Shown piece by piece: positions 36,911-46,391 of a DNA stretch of 64,000 bases. The notes under the pieces are model-generated. The model saw nothing but the letters and a program-made list of their open reading frames with translations, searched no databases and was not told the origin of the DNA. The position numbers were made by a program, and so were the translations under genes. The DNA comes from Clostridium sp. AM58-1XD (GTDB lineage Bacteria; Bacillota; Clostridia; Lachnospirales; Lachnospiraceae): the NCBI RefSeq assembly GCF_003464085.1, contig NZ_QSDR01000014.1, positions 1 to 64,000 on the forward strand. Reading direction: 5' to 3'. Position 1 is the first letter of the stretch, and every line of letters starts with the position of its first letter.

Positions 36911-37669
36911 TTAAGCTCTTTTCCATTTGGATGCGCCTGCACGCTTGATGGAACGTACCACCAGGCCGTCTGCGGAAGCGCCTGTGGATGCTGCGATAGC
37001 TGCGGTAATAACAGCCACAAGCTCCAGATCATCTGCAAGTTCTTCTTCGGCTGCCGGTGCTGCCTGAACAGGCGTCGGTTCCGGTATTGCCGCAGTCTTG
37101 TCGGTTTTCATTCTGTTTTCCCACTGATTAATGAATTTGAAACATGCAATCAGAAGGCTGATGAAGATCAGAACACAGAATACAGTTCCCATACCCAAAA
37201 GCGTATTAAGCCCTGCCTTTTCCATATTTTCACCGAATGTATACTCCGGCACAAAGCTTGTGGAACTGATCAATCCCTGTTTATCATAATAAACAGTAAA
37301 TTCTACTACTCTCTTTTCAAACTGCGCATTGACTTTGCAGGAAAAACCGTCCTTGTCCTTGTCTGCTTCTGCAGACTTCACTTCGACAAGCTTTCCCGTA
37401 TCTCCAAGGACGTTTCCCCAAGTGGAGATAGCTGCCGCATACGGCTGCTGGTCATCCTCTTCCGCTTCCGCCACCTGGCTCTCGATATCAGCCTTCTCAA
37501 TAGCTGTAATTTCCTTCAGCAGATCCTCTGATACCTGACAGATCTGTCCTGCCAGCATCTCATCCAGCTTTTTTGTCTCGGTCGCCTCACCCTTGCTGCT
37601 GCAAGCCGTCAGAGCAAAGAAGCAGGTTATCATGCACAGTGTCAGTAATACACGCTTAATATTCTTCAT
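36911..37669 (-). CDS. OadG-like gamma/delta subunit with lipoprotein-like N-terminus
   Basis: The last ~110 residues are OadG-like: a membrane helix (MGTVFCVLIFISLLIACFKFI), a variable linker, then DDLELVAVITAAIAA...VVRSIKRA. Such subunits anchor the carboxyltransferase to the beta subunit. Unlike usual OadG (about 80-120 residues), this 252-residue protein begins with a signal sequence ending in a lipobox (FALTACSSKG) and an extracellular domain of about 120 residues with EFTVYYDKQGLISSTSFVPEY. It lies 17 bases after the acyl-CoA carboxyltransferase gene. Confidence 0.85.
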   Translation of the reverse strand: MKNIKRVLLTLCMITCFFALTACSSKGEATETKKLDEMLAGQICQVSEDLLKEITAIEKADIESQVAEAEEDDQQPYAAAISTWGNVLGDTGKLVEVKSAEADKDKDGFSCKVNAQFEKRVVEFTVYYDKQGLISSTSFVPEYTFGENMEKAGLNTLLGMGTVFCVLIFISLLIACFKFINQWENRMKTDKTAAIPEPTPVQAAPAAEEELADDLELVAVITAAIAASTGASADGLVVRSIKRAGASKWKRA

Positions 37670-37686
37670 ATACCTGTCACCTCGTC

Positions 37687-39138
37687 TTAGACCGTACCAT
37701 GTTTTTTCGCTGGACGTTCCTCTCTCTTTGTGAACAACATTTCAAATGCTGCGATTACACGTTTTCTTGTGTCGCAGGCTTCAATAATATCGTCTACATA
37801 TCCTCTTCTGGCGGCTGCCTGAGCGCTGGACTGAAGAGCTGCATATTCTGCTGCCTTTTCATTAATCAGTGCTACTGCGTCGTCAGCTTTTGCAATTTCG
37901 TCAGCATACATAATCTTTGCTGCTTCCTTTGCATCCATCATGCCGATTGCTGCGTTCGGCCACGCATATACGATATCTGCTCCGATTGCCTTGCTGCACA
38001 TGGTCAGATATGCGCTTCCGTATGCCTGTCCCACGATAACGGTTACTTTCGGAACGGTTGCGTTTGCATACGCATATGTTAATCCGGCTGCCGCCTTAGC
38101 GATCTTCTTCTCTGTGCATTTTACAGCCTGGTATCCTTTGACATTGACAAGTGTCAGGACAGGAATCTCGAATGCGTCACAGAAATTGACGAACTCAGCT
38201 GCCTTGTCACATCCGCGGGATGTAAGACTTCCGTCAAATGTATCCTTCTTCTGTCCGTCTTCCCCGTAAACTTCTGTACGGTTTGCAACGCATCCTACGG
38301 TTGATCCGTTTAAACGGATAAAGCCCGTTACCATAGACGGTGCATAAGCCGCTTTCACCTCCATAAAGAAGTTGTCATCGGAAACTGCCTTCAGAGCCTC
38401 TGCAGTATCTCCTGCCCAGCCTTCCAGGCCTTCACATACGCGGTTTAAGTCATCTGTGCATTCATCATAGGACATGTCGTCTTCATTGTTTGCCGGCAGA
38501 ATGGAAACAAGGCTTCTGATTTCAGAATAGATCTCTTCTTCTGTTCCTACGAAGTCTGCAACACCTGTCTCTTCACTCTGGAAGACTGCAGATGAAGTAT
38601 CGCATTTGGAAACGTGATTGCCTTCCAGGGCATTAGGGGAATTCACGAACAGCTTGCCGTTCTTGCCTTCCATAAATGTAAAGTCGGTCATAGCAGCTGA
38701 AACTGCCATACCTCCGCCGCATGTGCCAAAAATTGCGGAAATCTGTGGAATTACGCCAGATGCCATAGCCTGATTCAAATATAAGTTTCCAAATCCAGAC
38801 AGTGCATCGGTTGCTTCCTGCAGACGTAAACCTGCACAATCCAAAAGGCCGATTACAGGTGCTCCCATCTTCATAGCCATTCCATAGATATTGGAAATCT
38901 TCTTCGCGTGCATTTCGCCGACAGAACCGCCCAGTACGGACGCGTCCTGGCTGTACACATACACCAGATTGCCTTCGATCGTACCATAACCGGTAACTAC
39001 GCCGTCAGCAGGTGTTTCCTGTGCAGTCATGTTGAAATCAGTGTTTCTGGCAGTCACATAGCCGCCTACTTCAACAAAACTGTTCTCATCAAGTAACAGA
39101 TTGATACGATTACTTGCTGATGTTGCTGAATTACTCAT
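37687..39138 (-). CDS. Acyl-CoA carboxyltransferase (MmdA / transcarboxylase 12S-like)
   Basis: The product has two crotonase-fold halves. N-terminal: VYVYSQDASVLGGSVGEMHAKKI and SAIFGTCGGGMAVSAAMTDF. C-terminal: FEIPVLTLVNVKGYQAV, VIVGQAYGSAYLTMCSKAIGADIVYAWPNAAIGMMDAKEAAKI. This is the plan of MmdA, GcdA and the propionyl/methylmalonyl-CoA beta subunits, which move CO2 between an acyl-CoA and biotin. The usual start signal is the ATG at 39138 with GGAGG eight bases upstream; a further ATG at 39153 is less likely. At 483 residues it is slightly short. It is the first gene of the operon. Confidence 0.88.
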   Translation of the reverse strand: MSNSATSASNRINLLLDENSFVEVGGYVTARNTDFNMTAQETPADGVVTGYGTIEGNLVYVYSQDASVLGGSVGEMHAKKISNIYGMAMKMGAPVIGLLDCAGLRLQEATDALSGFGNLYLNQAMASGVIPQISAIFGTCGGGMAVSAAMTDFTFMEGKNGKLFVNSPNALEGNHVSKCDTSSAVFQSEETGVADFVGTEEEIYSEIRSLVSILPANNEDDMSYDECTDDLNRVCEGLEGWAGDTAEALKAVSDDNFFMEVKAAYAPSMVTGFIRLNGSTVGCVANRTEVYGEDGQKKDTFDGSLTSRGCDKAAEFVNFCDAFEIPVLTLVNVKGYQAVKCTEKKIAKAAAGLTYAYANATVPKVTVIVGQAYGSAYLTMCSKAIGADIVYAWPNAAIGMMDAKEAAKIMYADEIAKADDAVALINEKAAEYAALQSSAQAAARRGYVDDIIEACDTRKRVIAAFEMLFTKREERPAKKHGTV

Positions 39139-39228
39139 TTTGCAGTCCTCCATTTTGTAATATTTTTACAATGGTCGTCAAAACCTTAACAGAACATTGC
39201 TTTTTAAATCAAATTTCTGCCAATTATA

Positions 39229-39257
39229 ATTGTATAATGATTCCAGAGAAATTTCAA
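39229..39257 (-). promoter_or_regulatory. Promoter of the carboxyltransferase/sodium-pump operon
   Basis: On the minus strand TTGAAA (39252-39257) and TACAAT (39229-39234) are 17 bases apart. Leader of about 85 bases with no obvious structure. Confidence 0.7.
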
Positions 39258-39301
39258 GCTGTTTTTGGCAAAATATGACCAACAGGAGGCGCTGTGCCTT
39301 T

Positions 39302-40149
39302 TCAGGCTGTATCTTTTTTACGAAGAGTGAATCCACGTCCCCTGACTTCGTTGACTTTATTAATAATCATAAATGCATGAGGGTCGTACTCCAAAACCAG
39401 CTCGTTCAGCTTAACAAGTTCCCTTCCCGAAAGCACGACCATAACCTCAAATGTATCGTTTTTACTGTGCCCGCCCTTCATGTACAGAAGCGATGTTCCC
39501 CGGTCCAGCTTCGTCTGTATGGCTTCGTTGATCGCCTCATATTTCTCACTGATAATCTTTACCTGCATTTGATTCAGGCCGATCGTCATGATCTTGTCGA
39601 TCACAGCCGTATAGATCATCACCAGCACCAGGCTGTAGAGCGCTTTTTCCAGGCTGGAAAAAGTAAGCTGTATTAAAAGGATCGTACAGTCCGCCACATA
39701 GATGGTCACGGATACGGGAATCCCCATTTTCTTTTTCAGAATCAGCGGCGGTATATCCATTCCTCCGGTCGATGAACCGGCTCTGAGTACGATTCCGATG
39801 CCCAGGCCGGCCACTAAGCCGCCGATAATGGTTGCCAGCATGGGGTCTCCGGTAAAAGGCTGTGTAACCAGAGCCTCTATATGCCCCAGTGCCACCGGAA
39901 AATAAAATGTACTGACGATCGTTGTGAGGGCAAATGTTTTTCCCAGTATCATGGCGCCGGCAATAAACAGCGCCAGGTTCAGGACTCCCACTGCCGCGGC
40001 CACCGGTATATGGGTATAATGACTGACGGCAAGACCAAGGCCTGTCGCGCTCCCATCATCAGATCCGCCTTAATGATAAATCCCCCGATTCCAAATGCCG
40101 CAATGGTATTTCCGGCCATTACTAAAATAATTCGTTTCAGTTCCTTCAT
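39302..40149 (-). CDS. YitT-family membrane protein (one-base frameshift)
   Basis: The protein has five or so membrane helices (VAAAVGVLNLALFIAGAMILGKTFA, LATIIGGLVAGLGIGIVLRAGSSTGGMDIPPLIL) followed by a cytoplasmic DUF2179-type domain (YEAINEAIQTKLDRGTSLLYMKGGHSKNDTFEVMVVLSGRELVKLNELVLEYDPHAFM). This is the YitT/DUF161 plan, function unknown. The N-terminal ~30 residues (MKELKRIILVMAGNTIAAFGIGGFIIKADLM) are in another frame, joined at 40052-40054 by restoring one G, giving 282 residues. It has its own unit between two promoters. Confidence 0.88.
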
Positions 40150-40183
40150 GATTTCTTCCTCCGTTTAACTTGTTAAAGCACTA

Positions 40184-40207
40184 AAAAAGCAGGCTTTTCG
40201 CCTGCTC
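40184..40207 (-). terminator. Terminator of the D,D-carboxypeptidase gene
   Basis: Read leftward, GAGCAGGC-GAAAA-GCCTGCT is followed by TTTTTTAG. It lies between the carboxypeptidase stop (40319) and the YitT start. Confidence 0.85.
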
Positions 40208-40318
40208 TGTTATCACTATGCTGTTTTCCCCCATCATTTCCCCTATGGGTATGCTTCTCCCTCTCAGCCTCATCATCCATGCCGCCTTTCAGGGAAAAGT
40301 ATATCATTAATGAATTAT

Positions 40319-41695
40319 TTATTCAAGATACAGCTCTGCGATTTTTTCCATGCACCACTTCAGGGTGATCGGGTCTGCGTCTTCCTTTACAACGACGGGA
40401 TAAGCGGCCACCGTCCTGCCGTTCAGTTCATATTCCACCTTACCTGCGGTATCCCCTCTGCGGACCGGCGCTTCCAGCTCTTTTTTCATACTCAGCCGTA
40501 CGTCTGGTTGTTCATCCTCCCTCAGAAGCAGATAAAGGCTTTCACCGCCGTTTTTCTGTTCCTCAGGCCCTGCTTTTTCCGGCACCGCCACTTCTGCCTG
40601 CACCGTCATACCGCGCGAAATGTCACCGTCTTCAGGAATTCCGTTTTCCACCGTTATTTCAGGAATTTCCACATCCTTCCACACGTTTCTGTATTCATAA
40701 TTTTTCATTCCATACTGAAGAAGCGCTCTGGCGTCCGCCCATTTGTAAGTTTTGTGCGGCGGCCAGCCGCAGCCGAGCAAAGCTACGATAAAATTTTTTT
40801 CGCCGTCTTCCAGCGCCCCCACGTAACAGTAACCGGCTCCCCCTGTAAATCCTGTTTTACCGGAATACGCGCCGTCCATCATAGTCAGAAGGGCATTGTG
40901 GTTGACGCAGGAATACGTGCCCTTTCCTTCCGCGTCGGAAAATGTATACGCTTTCGTGCCTGTTACAGCTAGGAACTCATCTTTTTTCGGCGATTCCGAA
41001 ATACAGTATTTCATAATGCGCGCCAAGTCTGCGGCGGTAGTGCTGTGAGCTCTTTCTTTTCCTTCTGTATCCGTTCCGGAGGCATCCAGGCCGTTGGGCG
41101 TAATGAAATATGTATCCGTACAGCCTAAGTCCCTGGCTTTCTGGTTCATCAGCCCGGCAAACGCTTCTACGCTCCCGCCGACGTGTTCCGCTATCATGAC
41201 AGCAGAATCGTTATGAGACTCCAGCATAAGGGAGTACAGCAGATCTTTCAGGTAAAACTGGCGTCCAGACGGCGCCCCCAGATGAACCTGAGGCTGGGAA
41301 GCCGCGTTCTTTGATACCGTTACCAGATCGTCGCCATTTCCCAGCTCCAGCGCCAGAATACATGTCATAATTTTCGTGGTACTGGCCATTGGGTGGATGT
41401 CACTCTCATTTTTTCCAAACAGAATCCTCCCGGAATCCCCGTCCATAAGCACGGCCGACTGTGCATAAAGCCTGAAATCAGGCCCTGTCCTCTCTTCATT
41501 TTCCGTTCCTGCCGCAGCGTCTCTGGAGATATCCTCTTCTCTTTGTTCTGTTTCATATTTTCCGGCCTTTTCCCATACGTCCTTCCAGGCCGGCACGGCT
41601 TCTTTCGAAACGGCCGCGCCTCCCAGAAGGACGCAGAAAAGGGCAAATACAGCCATCTGCTTCTTCAAATAAAACTGCCTCTTTCCGGTAACCAT
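40319..41695 (-). CDS. D-alanyl-D-alanine carboxypeptidase (DacF-like)
   Basis: A 458-residue low-molecular-weight penicillin-binding protein. An N-terminal membrane/signal segment (LKKQMAVFALFCVLLGGAAV) is followed by a charged linker, then the peptidase S11 domain with all three motifs: ASTTKIM (SxxK), SHNDSAVM (SxN) and YSGKTGFTG (KTG). A C-terminal PBP5-type beta domain follows (APVRRGDTAGKVEYELNGRT). It removes the terminal D-Ala of peptidoglycan stem peptides. Alone in its unit. Confidence 0.93.
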   Translation of the reverse strand: MVTGKRQFYLKKQMAVFALFCVLLGGAAVSKEAVPAWKDVWEKAGKYETEQREEDISRDAAAGTENEERTGPDFRLYAQSAVLMDGDSGRILFGKNESDIHPMASTTKIMTCILALELGNGDDLVTVSKNAASQPQVHLGAPSGRQFYLKDLLYSLMLESHNDSAVMIAEHVGGSVEAFAGLMNQKARDLGCTDTYFITPNGLDASGTDTEGKERAHSTTAADLARIMKYCISESPKKDEFLAVTGTKAYTFSDAEGKGTYSCVNHNALLTMMDGAYSGKTGFTGGAGYCYVGALEDGEKNFIVALLGCGWPPHKTYKWADARALLQYGMKNYEYRNVWKDVEIPEITVENGIPEDGDISRGMTVQAEVAVPEKAGPEEQKNGGESLYLLLREDEQPDVRLSMKKELEAPVRRGDTAGKVEYELNGRTVAAYPVVVKEDADPITLKWCMEKIAELYLE

Positions 41696-41769
41696 TATTC
41701 CATCTTATTCCGAAAAGCTGCGTCTTATGAACAGGCAGGCTGTCTTTGCCCTTCTTTTATCTGCTCAAA

Positions 41770-42447
41770 TTATTTGCCAGACGGGATTCCCTTAGCGATT
41801 TCTCCAACGAATTCCGACATGTTCATAGTCTGGAGATACACCTTTCCCGGTCCTGTCAGTCTCGTCAGGAAAAGACCCTCTCCTCCGAACAGCATGTTCT
41901 TAAACCCTTTGATCGTCTCAATCTCATATGTTACGGATTTCTCAAATGCAAAAACGTTGCCCGTATCTACCTTCAAAACTTCTCCCGGCGCCAGTTCTTT
42001 TTCATAAAGGCCTCCGTCCACTTCCAGAAATGCCGTTCCGCTGCCGGACAGCTCCTGAAGGATGAATCCTTCGCCGCCGAAGAATCCGGCGGACAGTTTT
42101 TTCGTAAATGCCACTTTCAGTTCTACCGATGTCTCCGCACAGAGAAACGCCCCCTTCTGGCAGATCAGCCCCTCTTCTGATACGTTAACAGGAAGTATCT
42201 TCCCCGGTACGGTCGCAGCAAATGCGATGACTGCGTCCTGGCGTTCTGCCGTATATGTAGCAAGAAACAGGCTTTCACCTGAAAACATCCTTCCAAATCC
42301 CTTGGCAAGACCGCCCTTAACATTTGATTCCAGTTTCAGTCCGTCGCTCATCCATGCCATACCGCCTGATTGAGTACACATGGCCTCTCCCTTATTCAGT
42401 GTTACCTCCACTGCCTGTACAATGCCATCCACAATTCTGTACTGCAT
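41770..42447 (-). CDS. AIM24/TIGR00266-family protein
   Basis: From the ATG at 42447 (GGAGG upstream) the product has 225 residues. It has the three-lobed beta structure of the AIM24 family, with GGMAWMSDGLKLESNVKGG, FFGGEGFILQELSGSGTAFLEVDGG, and a C-terminal FGGEGLFLTRLTGPGKVYLQT. Function is unknown; proteins of this family are small, soluble and common across bacteria. It lies leftward of dinB, divergent from it, with its stop 75 bases before the carboxypeptidase start. Confidence 0.87.
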   Translation of the reverse strand: MQYRIVDGIVQAVEVTLNKGEAMCTQSGGMAWMSDGLKLESNVKGGLAKGFGRMFSGESLFLATYTAERQDAVIAFAATVPGKILPVNVSEEGLICQKGAFLCAETSVELKVAFTKKLSAGFFGGEGFILQELSGSGTAFLEVDGGLYEKELAPGEVLKVDTGNVFAFEKSVTYEIETIKGFKNMLFGGEGLFLTRLTGPGKVYLQTMNMSEFVGEIAKGIPSGK

Positions 42448-42741
42448 AATATCCTCCAGTCTGCCCATCACTTCCCAAGAGCGTTTTTTCACACTTATAT
42501 TCTACCTGATCCGACCCGCTACGGCAATCTTTTTTTTACGCAGCCGTCCAGACGGCGGAAAAACCGGCGTATTAAGCAGCGTTTATCCTGCTTGTAAGCA
42601 GCTTCCCATACCGCTTTTCCATCGGATGGATATCCGCTGATTTTTGATGACGCTTTTCTTTTCCCCTCTTTACATCCGAACATATATTCTGATATACTGA
42701 CATTATACAAATTGTTTGATCTGAATGGAGGTGACTGGCTG

Positions 42742-44021
42742 ATGACGAAAGAACGTCTGATTTTTCATATCGATGTGAATTCCGCTTTTTTAAGCTGGGA
42801 ATCCGTATACCGCCTGGAGCAGGATCCGGAGGCTCTGGATCTGCGGACCGTTCCGTCGGCCGTGGGCGGCGACGCAAAGCAGCGCCATGGCATTATCCTG
42901 GCGAAATCCACTCCCGCTAAAAAATACGGCATTACAACAGGGGAGCCGATCGTACAGGCGCTCCGAAAATGCCCGGAGCTGCTCATTGTTCCATCCTGCT
43001 TTGAACTGTATGTGGAAAATTCCAGAAAGCTGATCCGCCTCCTGGAAGAATATACGCCTGATATTGAAAAATTCAGCATCGATGAGGCCTTTCTCGATAT
43101 GAGCAGCACCATTCATCTCTTCGGCGATCCCGTTTCCACAGCGGACAGACTCCGGGAACGAATCCGGCAGGAGCTGGGTTTTACAGTCAACGTCGGCATA
43201 GCCCTAACAAGCTTCTGGCTAAGATGGCTTCTGATTTCGAAAAGCCGGACAAGACACATACCCTTTATTCCAGCGAAGTTCCTGTCAAACTGTGGCCGCT
43301 TCCGATCCGGGAATTATTTTTCGTCGGCGGAGCCGCTCAGAAAAAGATGGAGGGAATCGGCATTCATACAATAGGCGATCTGGCCAGGGCGGATCTGAAT
43401 ATCCTGAAGGCCCATCTGGGAGATAAATACGCTGTCCTGATCCATCAGTATGCCAATGGGATCGATCCCGACCCGGTCGCAGAACGTAATCCGGTCAACA
43501 AGGGCTACGGCAACAGCATTACATTATCACAGGATGTATCGGACTACGAAACTGCCAGCCAGGTCATCCTTTCCCTGGCTGAAACCGTAGGCGCCCGCCT
43601 TCGGGCAGACCATGTACTCTGCAATTCCGTATGTGTAGAGTTGAAGGACTGGCAGTTCCGGGTACAGACCCATCAGGCCCCTCTTCCCTTTGCAACTGAT
43701 TCCACCTCCGTAATCTATGAAAAGGCACGCTCCCTTCTAAAGGAATTCTGGGATCTGACGCCTGTCCGGCTGATCGGCGTGCGAACCGGAAAGATAGCCG
43801 ATCACACCTATGTTCAGATGAGCCTCTTTGACGATGATCAGGCTGAAAAAAGAAAAAATCTGGAGAAAGCAGTTGATTCCATCCGCAGCAAATACGGCAC
43901 TGACAGCATCAAAAGAGCCAGCTTCCTGAAGAAAGACGCCATCGTCGATCATGCGGCCGGAAAGCACAAACACTTAAATCCCAGAGGAAAAGAAATCTTT
44001 GAAGATAATGAGGACAAATAG
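42742..44021 (+). CDS. dinB: DNA polymerase IV (DinB, Y family; one-base frameshift)
   Basis: DinB is an error-prone polymerase that bypasses lesions. The ATG at 42742 (GGAGG upstream) gives MTKERLIFHIDVNSAFLSWESVYRL with the first catalytic Asp, then KYGITTGEPIVQAL and FSIDEAFLDMS with the D-E catalytic pair. The rest is in another frame; restoring one C at 43201-43204 (GCCCT to GCCCCT) yields VNVGIAPNKLLAKMASDFEKPD, the helix-hairpin-helix thumb and the little-finger domain with NSITLSQDVSDY. The result has 426 residues, a normal DinB size. Confidence 0.92.
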
Positions 44022-44024
44022 ACG

Positions 44025-44930
44025 ATGAATTCCGTTTACAGCAGACGATTTACTTATACGATCTCAGAACAGGATGCCGGACAGACCGCCGAGCAGTTTC
44101 TCCGCAGCCAGGGATATTCCAAAAACCTGATTGTTCAGCTCAGAAAGAATCCCATGGGCATTACCATGGACGGAGAGCTGATTTACACCACCAGGCGCCT
44201 CTTAAAAGGCGACCGGCTATCCATTCTTCTGACTGAGGAGGAATCTTCAGCCAATATCGTTCCCTCTGCCATGCCTCTGGACGTGGTTTATGAGGACGGG
44301 GATATCCTGATTATCAATAAAGCGGCCGGCGTACCAATCCATCCATCACAGGGGAATTTTTCCAACACGCTGGCCAATGCCGCCGCCTGGTATTTTCAGC
44401 AGAAGCAAGAACCGTTTATATACAGAGCGGTGAACCGCCTTGACCGTGATACGACGGGGCTGCTCATTCTGGCCCGCCATTCTCTGGCGGCGTGCATTCT
44501 GTCTGAAATGGTTGCCAGACGGGAAATCCACCGGGAATATCTGGCGGTCGCAGAGGGCAGAGTTCCTGATGCAGGCACCATATCCGCCCCGATTGCCCGT
44601 GTAGACGGCTCCACCATCGAACGGTGTGTCGATTTTGAAACAGGCGAAGCCGCCGTTACGCACTACCGATGTCTCCGCTACAATGCAACGTACGACTGTT
44701 CTCTTGTCAGCCTCCGCCTTGAAACAGGCCGCACCCATCAGATTCGTGTCCATATGAAATATATCGGCCATCCCCTGCCGGGGGACTTCCTGTATAATCC
44801 GGACTACCGCCTGATCGGTCGGCAGGCCCTTCATTCCTGCCGTCTATCTTTTCTCCATCCGATCACAAAAAAAGAGCTTCATTTCGAAGCTCCTCTTCCG
44901 GACGATATGAAATTTGTTACAGAAACCTGA
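44025..44930 (+). CDS. RluA-family RNA pseudouridine synthase
   Basis: A 301-residue product: an N-terminal S4-like region (AGQTAEQFLRSQGYSKNLIVQLRKNPMG), and the catalytic domain with PLDVVYEDGDILIINKAAGVPIHPS, then RAVNRLDRDTTGLLILARH, where the Asp in RLDRDT is the nucleophile, and LETGRTHQIRVHMKYIGHPLPGDFLYN. It isomerises uridine in rRNA or tRNA. It follows dinB by three bases and ends 14 bases inside the convergent methyltransferase gene. The exact RNA target cannot be named. Confidence 0.9.
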   Translation: MNSVYSRRFTYTISEQDAGQTAEQFLRSQGYSKNLIVQLRKNPMGITMDGELIYTTRRLLKGDRLSILLTEEESSANIVPSAMPLDVVYEDGDILIINKAAGVPIHPSQGNFSNTLANAAAWYFQQKQEPFIYRAVNRLDRDTTGLLILARHSLAACILSEMVARREIHREYLAVAEGRVPDAGTISAPIARVDGSTIERCVDFETGEAAVTHYRCLRYNATYDCSLVSLRLETGRTHQIRVHMKYIGHPLPGDFLYNPDYRLIGRQALHSCRLSFLHPITKKELHFEAPLPDDMKFVTET

Positions 44931-46314
44931 GACCCTTGGGATAGTGGTTCTTTAATATCCCGCCGGCCTCTTTCGCCCACCCAAGGGGAAAACCGTTTAC
45001 ACACATCAGTGTCCAGCCTTTTTCACCGTCTCCTGCTGCAGTTTCTCCACGCAGATAACGGACCGCCGCTTCCTCGTCCATATCATGGATTCGGGCGGCT
45101 TCCTCCTTTTTCAGCCAGAGAGCCAGTCCATGTGCCGGTTCCAGCCTGTTCTTTTTTACAGCAGCCACATGAAGACCTGGCCTCACCACTTTCATTCCTT
45201 TTATATCCCGCATCTCTGCCGGCACATGATAAATCTGGTCTCCAAAAAGAATCCATTCATTTCTGTTTTTCAGTTTCCCGGCATTTGGACAAACTTCTCC
45301 CAGAAAATCTTCAATCTCCTTCAGAAGCTTTTTATCTTTGATATACGGAGGCTCTTTTTGCTGCTCTTCCTTCCGAACCTCTCCTCTTTTCTTAAAAACC
45401 GCCAGATAATGGCCCTCTCCCCTTGTTCGATGAGGCCATATCCGGAACGTATTTTTCAGATCTTCTCTCTGATTCAGCCCCCATTCCGGGCGGCCGCACG
45501 AAAGGCCGTATACGCCGCTTTCCTCCAGGAACGTACTGCAGTCCTCGATCGCAAAGTCGGGATGACTGTCCAGAAACAGCTCTGCCGCCTGTTCGTCTTC
45601 TTCCGGGGAAAACGTACAGGTGGAATACACAAGGGTACCGCCTGCCTTCAGCATAAGCGCCGCATTATGAAGAATTTCCTGCTGGCGTGCTGCGCATATG
45701 TTCACATTTTCCGGACTCCACTCCTCACATGCCTCTTCGTCTTTCCGGAACATCCCTTCTCCGGAACATGGCGCATCGACTGCTATGCGGTCGAAAAAGC
45801 CGGGGAAAAAGGCCGCAAGACGGGCAGAGTCCTCATTTGTCACAACAGCGTTTCCAATCCCCATCCGTTCCACGTTCTGAGACAGGATTTTCGCTCGTGC
45901 CGGATGAATCTCATTGCTTAACAGAAATCCAGTTCCGCGGAGTCTGGAAGCGATCTGCGTCGTCTTTCCTCCCGGGGCCGCGCACAAATCCAGTATTTTT
46001 TCTCCCGGCTGCGGATTTAGCAGAGTGACGACAGCCATAGCGCTGGGCTCCTGTATGTAATACAGGCCGGCCGCATGATAGGGATGCCTGCCCGGCCGTT
46101 TTTCTCCGTTGTAGTAAAAGCCTTCTTTTGCCCACGGTACCGGTGTCAGGCCAAAGTTTTCTGTCAGCCATTTTCCGTCTTCCGGCAGCAGTTTCAGAAG
46201 ATTCAGCCTCAGTCCCTGTACACGCGCTGAATCATAGCTTTTTATAAACTCCTCATATTCCTCGTTTAAAAGCCCGCTCATTTTATTTTTGAATTCTTCT
46301 GGCAATCCTGTCAT
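44917..46314 (-). CDS. RsmF/Nop2-type rRNA m5C methyltransferase
   Basis: The 465-residue product has the NOL1/NOP2/sun catalytic domain: ILDLCAAPGGKTTQIASRL (SAM binding), FDRIAVDAPCSGEGMFRKDEEA with the PC motif and LVYSTCTFSPEEDEQ with the catalytic TC Cys, and a C-terminal extension with WILFGDQIYHVPAE and VRPGLHVAAVKKNRLEPAHGLAL, as in RsmF/YebU-type enzymes. These methylate cytosine C5 in 16S rRNA. The gene overlaps the RluA gene tail to tail by 14 bases. Confidence 0.9.
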   Translation of the reverse strand: MTGLPEEFKNKMSGLLNEEYEEFIKSYDSARVQGLRLNLLKLLPEDGKWLTENFGLTPVPWAKEGFYYNGEKRPGRHPYHAAGLYYIQEPSAMAVVTLLNPQPGEKILDLCAAPGGKTTQIASRLRGTGFLLSNEIHPARAKILSQNVERMGIGNAVVTNEDSARLAAFFPGFFDRIAVDAPCSGEGMFRKDEEACEEWSPENVNICAARQQEILHNAALMLKAGGTLVYSTCTFSPEEDEQAAELFLDSHPDFAIEDCSTFLEESGVYGLSCGRPEWGLNQREDLKNTFRIWPHRTRGEGHYLAVFKKRGEVRKEEQQKEPPYIKDKKLLKEIEDFLGEVCPNAGKLKNRNEWILFGDQIYHVPAEMRDIKGMKVVRPGLHVAAVKKNRLEPAHGLALWLKKEEAARIHDMDEEAAVRYLRGETAAGDGEKGWTLMCVNGFPLGWAKEAGGILKNHYPKGLRFL

Positions 46315-46391
46315 CTTCTCTTCTCCTGTTGGAATGATATTCGCTTATCTGTGGAACAATAAACCTATTATAACCGGAGGTCATCGTCATC

